A DNA stretch of 23,415 nt from an uncultured Oscillospiraceae bacterium (lineage in GTDB: Bacteria > Bacillota > Clostridia > Oscillospirales > Oscillospiraceae), in the NCBI GenBank assembly GCA_934659445.1, contig CAKUHV010000015.1, positions 1 to 23,415 on the forward strand, read 5' to 3'. Under the pieces are notes generated by a model, which was not told where the DNA came from, made no database searches, and worked only from the letters and a program-made list of their open reading frames with translations. Position numbers and translations under genes: made by a program. This document shows, one piece after another, positions 5,424-12,592 of the stretch. The first letter of the stretch is position 1. Each line of letters begins with the position of its first letter.

Positions 5424-7145
5424 TCAGGCGGGCTGTTGACCCCGAAGAATCTCCACCGCCGCCCGGGCGGCGGCGGCCGCATCCTCGGTATACACGTCGG
5501 CGCCGATCTCGTCACAGAAGTCCTGATCGATGGGTGCGCCGCCTACCATGATCTTTACCTTGTCCCGGATGCCCTCCCGCTTTGCCAGCTCCACCACCTG
5601 ACGCATGTTCTGCATGGTGGTGGTCAGCAGGGAGGAGCAGGCGATGATGCCGCAGTTGTACTTTTTGGCGGTGTCGATAAACCGCTGCGGGCTGACGTCC
5701 GTGCCCAGGTCATGGACCTCGATGCCGCTGCCCTCCATCATGATCTTCACCAGATTCTTGCCGATGTCGTGCATGTCACCCTGGACAGTGCCCAGGCAGA
5801 CGTGCCCCACGATCTGGGCATTGCCGCCGGTCATGTGGGGCTTGAGCAGGGCGGTGGCGGCGGTCATGCACCGGGCGGCGATGAGCATCTCCGGCACAAA
5901 GGCCCGGTTGGCGGAGAACTCCTCCCCCAGAACGCTCATGCCGTGGACCAGTCCCCTGGACAGGATCTCCTGGGGGCCATAGCCCTCGTCCAGAGCCTGC
6001 CGGCACAGCTGGAGCACCCGCTTCTGCTGCCCCCGCAGCAGGGCGGAGGAGATGCGCGTCATCAGGTCGCCGCTCTCCTGTTCCGGCCGAACCGTCTGCC
6101 TCTGGGCGGAGACGGCGGCCCGCCGCCGGGGGATGGGGGGCAGGGGAGCGACGGGGAAATGGAGCCCGGCGTTATACTTGTCGATGGCCTGATCCAGATA
6201 TCGGTCCACATGGGGGAACACCGTGCCCGCCAGACCGTAGGTGATAGAGGGGATATAGTGCCCGCCGGGGCAATATCGCTCCAGCGCATCCCGGGCATAG
6301 GTCAGGATCTCCTCCGGCTGGGCGTCCGCCCGGTCAATGGCGGCCCCCAGGCCGCCCATGAGCACCAGCCTGCCCTTCAGATGCCGCTGGAGGGCGGGGA
6401 TGTCGTTCTCCGGCAGCACGCCCTGCCACACCTGGATGCCGATCTCCGCCATGTCGTCCACAATGGGAACAAGGTAGGAGTCGGCGTGGTGGACGGCGAT
6501 GACCCCCCGGGAGCGGATGTAGCCGTAGAACCGGCGGTATGGCTCCTTGAAGAACTCCCGCCACATATCGGGCTTCATGAACAGGGCGGCCTTGGTGCCC
6601 CAGTCGTCGTGGCTGAAGATCACGTCGGGCCGGAGCCCGTCGATGAGCCGCTTTACATAATCCAGACGGTACCGGGTGATATACTCAATGAGCGCGTGCA
6701 TCTCGTCGGGGTGCTCGTACAGGGCGGTAAGGGTGCCCTCGAAGCCCATAAGAAAGTGGCACTGCTCAAAGATGCCCGTGCCCATAAAGCCGGCCAGCAG
6801 GCGTTCCTCGCCGCAGGCGGCCCGGGCGGCGGCGCGGCACTCCTCCCAGCCGCTGTCACAACAGCTCAGATCCGGGGCGTGGACCGTCTCCCGCCAGCGG
6901 GTGACGTCCTTGCAGACGGTGAGCTCGTCACTGTGAAGGGGAGTAGGGCCGGGGGCGTCCTCCGGAAAGCTGATGGTGGTGCCCCACCGGTCCCGGCTGA
7001 CGGTGCCCCGTTTGCGGTTGCCCCGCAGATAGGTGTTGATGGGGTCGGTCAGGCACATGGACAGGGCCTCATACTGCTTCAGCTGGCGCTCCGGCTGTCC
7101 GTCGGGCTTGAGCAGCTCCAGAAATAGTTCCTTCGGTGTGGACAT
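5424..7145 (-). CDS. Fused UroD-family methyltransferase and corrinoid protein (CmuA-type architecture)
   Basis: This 573-aa two-part protein carries an N-terminal uroporphyrinogen-decarboxylase-family methyltransferase barrel (about 20-330, with HDDWGTK and MWREFF). A Pro/Arg-rich linker (about 335-360) joins it to a methionine-synthase-type B12 helical cap and Rossmann domain (about 360-565). The cobalt-ligand motif is complete: DMHDIG (457-462), SSL (504-506), GG (535-536). Fusion of the two modules is known in chloromethane CmuA; MtaA/MtaC and similar systems use separate proteins. In MtaA/CmuA the first Zn motif reads H-x-C-G. Here it is HHAD (219-222), and the second Cys position reads PSITYG, so the thiol-activating Zn site appears lost. 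The likely job is moving a methyl group from an unknown donor to cobalamin. The ATG at 7145 is chosen because GAGGAG lies 8 nt upstream. A GTG three codons earlier is too close to that site. DUF2284 is 45 nt upstream in the same operon. Confidence 0.88.
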   Translation of the reverse strand: MSTPKELFLELLKPDGQPERQLKQYEALSMCLTDPINTYLRGNRKRGTVSRDRWGTTISFPEDAPGPTPLHSDELTVCKDVTRWRETVHAPDLSCCDSGWEECRAAARAACGEERLLAGFMGTGIFEQCHFLMGFEGTLTALYEHPDEMHALIEYITRYRLDYVKRLIDGLRPDVIFSHDDWGTKAALFMKPDMWREFFKEPYRRFYGYIRSRGVIAVHHADSYLVPIVDDMAEIGIQVWQGVLPENDIPALQRHLKGRLVLMGGLGAAIDRADAQPEEILTYARDALERYCPGGHYIPSITYGLAGTVFPHVDRYLDQAIDKYNAGLHFPVAPLPPIPRRRAAVSAQRQTVRPEQESGDLMTRISSALLRGQQKRVLQLCRQALDEGYGPQEILSRGLVHGMSVLGEEFSANRAFVPEMLIAARCMTAATALLKPHMTGGNAQIVGHVCLGTVQGDMHDIGKNLVKIMMEGSGIEVHDLGTDVSPQRFIDTAKKYNCGIIACSSLLTTTMQNMRQVVELAKREGIRDKVKIMVGGAPIDQDFCDEIGADVYTEDAAAAARAAVEILRGQQPA

Positions 7146-7190
7146 TGCGGTCACTCCTCTGTGACATGATGTGACAGGTGAAACAGCTTG

Positions 7191-7727
7191 TCATGGCTTG
7201 GTGTATAAAACGCAGGAGGTGTAAGTTAGGGTGCCCTCTCCGTAGTTGTAGCCAAGACCGGACCGGGTGCAGATGTCGCTGACGAACAGGCCGTATGCCT
7301 CCATGGAGGCCATGCGCTTTTTGGGGAAAAGGCAGGGCCGGTCGGGGCAGGTGCAGCGGGGACAGAGGGTGCAGGCCCCGGCCGTCAGGGGCAGACAGCC
7401 GGGATACAGCAGCCCCGCCTGCCGGGCGAAGCCGGCAAAACGGCGGCGGTGGTCCCGGGCGGCGGCGGTCATCCCCCCGTAATCAAAGGGGTCGGACAGC
7501 TGGACGGTGCTCTGCACCAGAATGCCGCTGGCATAGCTCCGCAGCCGGGCGGCGCACTGCTCCAGACTGCCGCAGCCCGGGGGGCAGGCCCAGTTTTTTC
7601 CCCACTGCCCGCAGCGGTCTGCCGCGCACATATCCCGGATCTGGGCCAGAGGGGTGACAGCGGGCATGTACAGGTCTGCCCAGCGGGAAAAGCCGTTTTC
7701 CCGGGCCAGAGTTACAAGATCGCTCAC
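7191..7727 (-). CDS. DUF2284 Cys-rich putative metal-binding protein
   Basis: This protein of about 178 aa is Cys-rich. The N-terminal region has C-x4-C-x3-W followed by NWACPPGCG, the signature of DUF2284 (predicted metal-binding). A second cluster, CTLCPRCTCPDRPC, in the C-terminal half looks like an iron-sulfur binding site. No membrane segment is seen. The function is unknown. DUF2284 genes occur beside corrinoid methyltransferases, so a role in electron delivery or corrinoid handling is possible (inference). The GTG at 7727 is preferred because AGAGGGGG lies about 7 nt upstream. The longer TTG start at 7748 has no ribosome site. It is first in the minus-strand operon with the fused methyltransferase and shares its control region with the divergent activator gene. 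Confidence 0.8.
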   Translation of the reverse strand: MSDLVTLARENGFSRWADLYMPAVTPLAQIRDMCAADRCGQWGKNWACPPGCGSLEQCAARLRSYASGILVQSTVQLSDPFDYGGMTAAARDHRRRFAGFARQAGLLYPGCLPLTAGACTLCPRCTCPDRPCLFPKKRMASMEAYGLFVSDICTRSGLGYNYGEGTLTYTSCVLYTKP

Positions 7728-7741
7728 CGGCGCGCCCCCTC

Positions 7742-7771
7742 TTGACAAAACAAACTTTACCCGCTTAAAAT
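7742..7771 (+). promoter_or_regulatory. Plus-strand promoter for the corrinoid-activator operon
   Basis: A consensus TTGACA (7742-7747), an 18-nt spacer and TAAAAT (7766-7771) predict a start near 7778, giving a leader of about 30 nt to the GTG at 7809. The same TTGACA-18-TAAAAT form is used by rex. It lies inside the leader of the minus-strand operon. Confidence 0.65.
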
Positions 7772-7786
7772 GTGAAGGTAGAACTC

Positions 7787-7815
7787 ATTATAGGGGGAGG
7801 CAGCGCCGGTGTCAA
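7787..7815 (-). promoter_or_regulatory. Minus-strand consensus promoter for DUF2284 and the fused methyltransferase
   Basis: Read on the minus strand, TTGACA (7810-7815), a 17-nt spacer and TATAAT (7787-7792) form a perfect sigma-A consensus. The -35 box covers codons 1-3 of the plus-strand activator gene. The predicted start is near 7780, so its transcript crosses the plus-strand promoter. Confidence 0.75.
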
Positions 7816-9317
7816 GCATCCATGTGCGGCAGGGAACAGGGGAGCTGGAGCTGCCCCTGAAGCCCGGAGAGACGCTGCTGGCCCTTCTGCGGGACGGCGG
7901 GGTGTCCCTTCCCGCCGCCTGCGGCGGAAAGGGCCGGTGCGGCAAGTGCCGTGTGGAGTATAACGGCGCGCCCCGCCTTGCCTGCCGCGTGTTCCCGCAG
8001 GACGGCGACCGGGTGGTCCTGCCGGAGCGGTCCGGCGGCCTGATCCTGACGGAGGCCCGGACCGGCCCGGTGCTTCGGGCGGGAGGAGCCGGGTGTGCCG
8101 CAGCGGTAGACCTTGGCACCACCACCGTGGCCGTGGGCATCTACGACCTGTCCCGGGGGCGGGAGGTGGCCTCGGCCGCAGACTGGAACGCTCAGGCGCC
8201 CTACGGGGCCGATGTGATCAGCCGCATCCAGTATGCGCTGGAGCGGACGGACGGTCTGCAGGAGCTGTCCCGGCGCATCCGGGAGCAGGTCTGGCGGCTG
8301 ATCTGTGCGGCGATGGAGGGCTGCGGCCGCCCGGTGGAGCAGGTAAAGCGGATCGTTCTGGCGGGCAACACAGCAATGCAGCTGCTGTTTGTCGGAAGGC
8401 CGGTCAGCGGTCTGGCATCCGCCCCCTTCCGCCCGGATACCCTGTTCCGCGACCCACAGGCGGATGAGCTTTACAATATTCCTGTTTTTTACGCCCCGTG
8501 CGTATCGGGCTATGTGGGCGGCGACATCACCGCCGGCCTGCTGGCCAGCGGACTGTGGGAGCAAAAAGGGAATTACCTCTTTCTGGATATCGGGACCAAC
8601 GGAGAGATGGCTCTGGGCGGCGCAGAAGGCTTTCTGTGCTGCGCCGTGGCCTCCGGCCCCGCCTTCGAGGGGGCGGGGATCTCCTGCGGGATGCCGGGGA
8701 TGCGCGGGGCGGTCAGCCATGTGCGCTATGACCGCGGCTTTCTGTATGACGTGATCGGCGGGGGCCCCGCCCGGGGGCTGTGCGGCTCCGGACTGCTGGA
8801 TCTGGCGGCGGAGCTGCTGCGGCTGGGCGTGATCGATGGGGGCGGGCGGCTCCTGCCGCCGGAGGAGGCTCCGGCGGCGCTGCGCCGGTATCTTGCGCGG
8901 GACGGGGACGGCAACGGCCTGTTCCGCCTTACGGAGGACGTTGTCCTGACGGCCGGGGACGTCCGCAGCCTTCAGCTGGCCAAGGCCGCCGTGGCGGCGG
9001 GCATCCGGGTGCTGCTGGAGCAGAGGGGGCTGACGGCGGCTCAGCTGGACGGGCTCTGCCTGGCCGGCGGCTTCGGCACCTATCTGTCCCCGGACAGCGC
9101 CGCCGCCATCGGGATGCTGCCGCAGATGCCCCGGGACAGACTGCACAGTCTGGGGAACACGGCGCTGGCCGGGGCGGCCATGGCGGCGGCGGACCCCGGG
9201 GAAATGGGAAGGCTGAGGGCTGTGGCCCACGGCTGCCGCTATCTTGAGCTGTCGGGCAGAGCGGATTTTGCCGCGGCCTTTGTTGAACACATGGGATTTG
9301 GATCAGGAGGGTCATGA
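7809..9317 (+). CDS. Corrinoid reductive-activation protein ([2Fe-2S] ferredoxin plus ASKHA ATPase)
   Basis: This 502-aa cytoplasmic RACE/RamA-RACo-type protein uses ATP to re-reduce inactive Co(II) corrinoid to Co(I). The N-terminal ferredoxin-like domain holds C38-x5-C44-x2-C47-x11-C59, a [2Fe-2S] pattern as in RACo and acetogen activators. The ASKHA fold starts at VDLGTTTVAVG (100-110) and continues with the family motifs NAQAPYGADVISR and LDIGTNGEMAL. The C-terminal part keeps LAGGFGTYLSP. It is somewhat short (family about 600 aa) because the linker between ferredoxin and ATPase is reduced. The start is GTG with GGGGGAGG about 9 nt upstream. The -35 of the opposing promoter lies in its first codons. 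Its stop is 1 nt before the next ATG (TGATATG), which implies coupling. The partner is inferred to be the fused corrinoid protein. Confidence 0.9.
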   Translation: MSSIHVRQGTGELELPLKPGETLLALLRDGGVSLPAACGGKGRCGKCRVEYNGAPRLACRVFPQDGDRVVLPERSGGLILTEARTGPVLRAGGAGCAAAVDLGTTTVAVGIYDLSRGREVASAADWNAQAPYGADVISRIQYALERTDGLQELSRRIREQVWRLICAAMEGCGRPVEQVKRIVLAGNTAMQLLFVGRPVSGLASAPFRPDTLFRDPQADELYNIPVFYAPCVSGYVGGDITAGLLASGLWEQKGNYLFLDIGTNGEMALGGAEGFLCCAVASGPAFEGAGISCGMPGMRGAVSHVRYDRGFLYDVIGGGPARGLCGSGLLDLAAELLRLGVIDGGGRLLPPEEAPAALRRYLARDGDGNGLFRLTEDVVLTAGDVRSLQLAKAAVAAGIRVLLEQRGLTAAQLDGLCLAGGFGTYLSPDSAAAIGMLPQMPRDRLHSLGNTALAGAAMAAADPGEMGRLRAVAHGCRYLELSGRADFAAAFVEHMGFGSGGS

Positions 9318-9318
9318 T

Positions 9319-10536
9319 ATGGAGGTCCGATTTCCTCTTATTTTAGACGGCGCTACCGGCACGGAGCTGCAAAAGCACGGCTATCGGGGCGATGTCAGCG
9401 CCGAGCAGTGGGTGCTGGAGCACCCGGAGGTCATTGTGGAGCTCCAGCGCGGCTATGTGGCCGCGGGCAGTCAGGTGGTCTATGCCCCCACCTTCGGGGC
9501 CAACCGGCAGAAGCTGGAGGAGCATCGCATCTTCAACCGGGTGGAGGACTACAACGTCCGGCTGACAGCCCTGTCCAGACAGGCGGCGGGCAGCCGGGCC
9601 TGGGTGGCCGGGGATATGTCCCCCACGGGGCAGCTCCTGGCCCCCCTGGGCGGGGCGTCCTTCGAGGAGCTGGTGGACATCTATACCGAGCAGGCCGCGG
9701 CGCTGGAGAAGGCCGGGGTGGATCTGTTCGCCGTGGAGACCATGATGACCCTGTCGGATGCCCGGGCGGCGGTGCTGGCCATCCGCAGCGTCAGCAGCAG
9801 GCCCATTCTGGTGTCCTTTACCTGCGATGAGAATGGGCGGACCCTCTCCGGCACCGATGTGGCCGCCGCGCTGGTGGTGCTGCAGGGCATGGGGGTCAGC
9901 GCCTTTGGCCTGAACTGCTCCACCGGGCCGGACAGGATGCTGACCCAGCTGCGCCGCCTGCGGAGGTATGCACGGATCCCCCTGATGGCCAAGCCCAACG
10001 CGGGCATGCCCAAGGTGATGGGGGACAGGACGGTGTACGACTGCCCGCCGGAAGGATTCGCGGCTTATGCGGACGAGATGGTGCAGGCGGGCGTGGGGAT
10101 CTTCGGCGGCTGCTGCGGCACCGACAGCCGGTATATCGCCGCACTGAAGAAGGCCTTGGACGGAAAGGGGTTCGTGCCCCCCGCGCCGGAGCACACCGAG
10201 CTGCTGCCCGCAGCTACGGAGAAGCTGCCCTTTCTGCTGCCGGTGGATGCGGGCCACGGCCCGGCGCTGTCCGCCGGAGAGGATCTGGAGGATGCCATCC
10301 AGCGGGCGCTGGAGGACGGCGAGCCCACGCTGGCCATGGACATCAGCACATGGGAGGATGTGGACGCGCTGGCCGACTGGCAGTACGCCATGACAAAGCC
10401 CCTGTGCCTGATCTGCGAGGACGGGGCGCTGCTGGAGGCCGCCCTGCGGGTCTATCAGGGCCGCGCCCTGTACGAGGGCGGCCTGCCAGAGGAGACGCTG
10501 TTGTCCCTGAGCCGCCGCTATGGCCTTTTGATCTGA
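9319..10536 (+). CDS. Homocysteine S-methyltransferase with truncated pterin-domain-like tail
   Basis: This 405-aa protein matches the homocysteine-binding barrel of cobalamin-dependent methionine synthase over about residues 1-290. The zinc ligands are in place: C200 in GLNCSTG and C265-C266 in GGCCGTD. MetH continues with a folate-binding barrel, but here only about 90 further residues follow (315-405). Their segment DGALLEAALRVYQGRAL and the end SRRYGLL look like the first half of that barrel, with key acidic positions changed, and then stop. There is no B12 domain. It probably methylates homocysteine from a methyl-corrinoid supplied by another protein. The ATG at 9319 (GGAGGG 8 nt upstream) is chosen over an earlier in-frame start at 9244 that lies within the activator gene. 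Confidence 0.87.
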   Translation: MEVRFPLILDGATGTELQKHGYRGDVSAEQWVLEHPEVIVELQRGYVAAGSQVVYAPTFGANRQKLEEHRIFNRVEDYNVRLTALSRQAAGSRAWVAGDMSPTGQLLAPLGGASFEELVDIYTEQAAALEKAGVDLFAVETMMTLSDARAAVLAIRSVSSRPILVSFTCDENGRTLSGTDVAAALVVLQGMGVSAFGLNCSTGPDRMLTQLRRLRRYARIPLMAKPNAGMPKVMGDRTVYDCPPEGFAAYADEMVQAGVGIFGGCCGTDSRYIAALKKALDGKGFVPPAPEHTELLPAATEKLPFLLPVDAGHGPALSAGEDLEDAIQRALEDGEPTLAMDISTWEDVDALADWQYAMTKPLCLICEDGALLEAALRVYQGRALYEGGLPEETLLSLSRRYGLLI

Positions 10537-10572
10537 CCGAGATCCATATCACGAAGAAAAGAGGCGACCCTT

Positions 10573-11523
10573 ATGAGCGAGACACGACCCGGCGTAAAGC
10601 TGAACAAGATCATAGAGGAGTTCCGGCTGGAGGTGCTCAACGCCGGAGAAAACTATGAAAAGACCGTGGTGACCAAGCCGGATGTGAACCGGCCCGGCCT
10701 GCCCCTGACCGGCTTCTTCGAGCGGTTCGATACCAGACGGCTCATGGTCATCGGCATCACGGAGTGGCTCTATCTGGACGGCCTGACGCCGGAGGTGCGG
10801 GGCGAGCGGTGCGACCGCCTGATGTCCTATCCGGCCCCGGCACTGATCGTTACCCGGGGGCTGGAGCCCCACCCGGAGTGTATGGAGGCCGCCCGGAAAT
10901 ATGGCCGCACCATCCTGCGCACCAAGGCGCAGACCTCGGCCTTTATGAGCCTGCTCATCGGCAGCCTGTATAACGACATGGCCCCGTGTATCACCCGCTC
11001 CGGCGTGATGATGGAGGTGTACGGCGAAGGGGTGCTGATCCAGGGGGAGTCCGGCGTGGGCAAGAGCGAGGTGGCCATCGAGCTGATCAAGCGCGGACAC
11101 CGCATCATCGCCGACGACGCCCTGGAGATCCGCGAGACCAACCACGGCACCCTGATGGCCACGGCTCCGGAGCTGATCCGCCACTACATGGAGCTGCGGG
11201 GCATCGGGGTCATCGATGTGCGCCGCCTGTTCGGCATGGGGGCCATCAAGGACGAGCAGCAGATCGATATGGTGATCCGGCTGGAGCCCTGGGACGACCA
11301 CGCGGTGTACGACCGACTGGGGCTGGAGGGCTGCACCACGGAGATCCTGGGGGTGGAGCTGCCCCTTGTGACCATCCCGGTAAAGCCGGGGCGGAACCTG
11401 GCCAGTATCCTGGAGGTGGCCGCCATGAACAACCGCAACCGGAAGATGGGACACAATGCGGCACTGGAACTGACCGAGAGGATGGACAAACTCTTCTCGG
11501 CAAAAGAAGGAGAGAGATCGTGA
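10573..11523 (+). CDS. hprK: HPr kinase/phosphorylase
   Basis: This 316-aa bifunctional enzyme phosphorylates Ser46 of HPr with ATP or pyrophosphate and reverses it, setting carbon catabolite repression in Firmicutes. The N-terminal domain (about 1-130) is followed by the P-loop GESGVGKS (158-165). The family signature is in the region LRGIGVIDVRRLFGMGA, and the C-terminal K4-loop is PVKPGRNLASILEVAAMN. The length is normal (about 310). It starts 36 nt after the methyltransferase and its TGA overlaps the glucokinase ATG, so it is mid-operon. No HPr gene is in the window. Confidence 0.96.
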   Translation: MSETRPGVKLNKIIEEFRLEVLNAGENYEKTVVTKPDVNRPGLPLTGFFERFDTRRLMVIGITEWLYLDGLTPEVRGERCDRLMSYPAPALIVTRGLEPHPECMEAARKYGRTILRTKAQTSAFMSLLIGSLYNDMAPCITRSGVMMEVYGEGVLIQGESGVGKSEVAIELIKRGHRIIADDALEIRETNHGTLMATAPELIRHYMELRGIGVIDVRRLFGMGAIKDEQQIDMVIRLEPWDDHAVYDRLGLEGCTTEILGVELPLVTIPVKPGRNLASILEVAAMNNRNRKMGHNAALELTERMDKLFSAKEGERS

Positions 11524-12470
11524 TGTATCTGGGCATTGATGTTGGCGGCACCAATCTGGCGGCCGGGCTGACAGACGGAGAGGGACAGATCCTGTGCAAG
11601 GCTTCTGTCCCCGTGGACAGGGCGTGGACCGACCGGGAGATCGCCGGGGCGCTGGCCCGGCTGTGCCGCGTGACCGCGGAGAAGGCCGGCGTGCCGATGG
11701 AGAAGATCCAGGCGGCGGGCATGGGCGTGCCGGGCCAGGTGGACGATAAAAACGGCGTGATCGTACACAGCCCCAACATGAATTTCCGTAATACGCCCCT
11801 GAAGCAGCTGGTGGAGCAGCAGGTGGGCATCCCGGTCTATCTGGGCAACGACGCCAACTGCGCGGCCATCGGCGAATACTGGGCCGGGGCGGCCAGGGGC
11901 TGCGACCCTGCGGTGGTCATCACCCTGGGCACCGGCATCGGCGGCGGCATGGTGGCCGGCGGAAAGCTGTACACCGGCTGCGCCGGCGGCGGCATGGAGG
12001 TGGGCCACATGATCACCCGTCCCGGCGGGCGCAGATGCGGCTGCGGCAGCCGGGGCTGCTGGGAGACCTACGGCTCCGCCACCGGACTGATCCGCTCCAC
12101 CCGCGAGGCCATGGAGGAGCATCCGGACAGCGCCCTTTGGCGGCTGTGCGGCGGCGACGAGAGCCGGGTGGAGGGCCGGACCCCGTTTCAGGCCGCGCTG
12201 GAGGGGGACGAGACCGCCCTTCAGGTGGTGCGGGAGTACGTTCAGGCGCTGGCAGAGGGGCTGATCAACGTGGTGAATCTGGCTCAGCCGGAGATCATCT
12301 GTCTGGGGGGCGGCGTGAGCGCCGCGCCGGAGCACCTGCTGCTGGAGCCCCTGCGCGGGCTGGTGAAGGAGGGGGCCTTCGACAAGCTCCACGCCCCGCG
12401 CATCGTCCGGGCAGCCCTGGGCAACGACGCCGGCATCGTGGGCGCCGCCATGCTGTGCCAGATGGGCTGA
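11523..12470 (+). CDS. glcK: ROK-family glucokinase
   Basis: This 315-aa cytoplasmic sugar kinase probably converts glucose to glucose-6-phosphate. The phosphate-binding DVGGTN is at 6-11, the catalytic region is GNDANCAAIGEY, and the ROK zinc site GHMITRPGGRRCGCGSRGCWE has the expected Cys trio. The ATG at 11523 overlaps the hprK stop (TGATG), which fixes the start. A longer in-frame reading upstream lies within hprK and is rejected. It is paired with hprK as a glycolysis/catabolite-repression unit and is the last gene before a terminator. Other ROK substrates (mannose, N-acetyl sugars) are possible, but the length and motifs fit glucokinase best. Confidence 0.92.
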   Translation: MYLGIDVGGTNLAAGLTDGEGQILCKASVPVDRAWTDREIAGALARLCRVTAEKAGVPMEKIQAAGMGVPGQVDDKNGVIVHSPNMNFRNTPLKQLVEQQVGIPVYLGNDANCAAIGEYWAGAARGCDPAVVITLGTGIGGGMVAGGKLYTGCAGGGMEVGHMITRPGGRRCGCGSRGCWETYGSATGLIRSTREAMEEHPDSALWRLCGGDESRVEGRTPFQAALEGDETALQVVREYVQALAEGLINVVNLAQPEIICLGGGVSAAPEHLLLEPLRGLVKEGAFDKLHAPRIVRAALGNDAGIVGAAMLCQMG

Positions 12471-12476
12471 GTTTTG

Positions 12477-12509
12477 AAATTCCCGCCTCTGTCGAGGCGG
12501 GAATTTTTC
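12477..12509 (+). terminator. Terminator after glucokinase
   Basis: A perfect 13-bp stem (12477-12489 with 12494-12506) with a TGTC loop is followed by a short T-run. Its AAATTCCCG...CGGGAATTT arms resemble the tyrS terminator at 21663-21698. Confidence 0.92.
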
Positions 12510-12518
12510 ATATTCCTA

Positions 12519-12547
12519 TTCAACTTTGCCCCGGGGTTTGATATAAT
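12519..12547 (+). promoter_or_regulatory. Promoter for murB-rapZ-whiA-dnaE
   Basis: A perfect TATAAT (12542-12547) with an extended TGA before it is clear. The -35 is weak (TTCAAC, 12519-12524, 17-nt spacer). The extended -10 probably compensates. It is the only obvious promoter before dnaE. Confidence 0.6.
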
Positions 12548-12592
12548 AGGTCTGAACATAGTTCCGGGTATTTGTCCGGCGGGAGGTCATAT

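Noticed and set aside
5436..7127. 563-codon plus-strand frame opposite the fused methyltransferase
   Set aside because: It is antisense to a gene with complete corrinoid motifs, and its composition is shadow-like.
7160..7176. Tandem TGTGACA direct repeats before the fused methyltransferase
   Set aside because: Two short copies 10 bp apart in a 45-bp gap inside an operon are too little to call an operator.
7812..9290. 492-codon minus-strand frame opposite the corrinoid activator
   Set aside because: It is the antisense shadow of a gene with a complete ferredoxin Cys set and ASKHA motifs.
10986..11522. N-terminal extension of glucokinase into hprK
   Set aside because: The extension is another frame of hprK. 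The ROK motif starts 6 residues after the ATG at 11523, where the stop/start overlap fixes the beginning.
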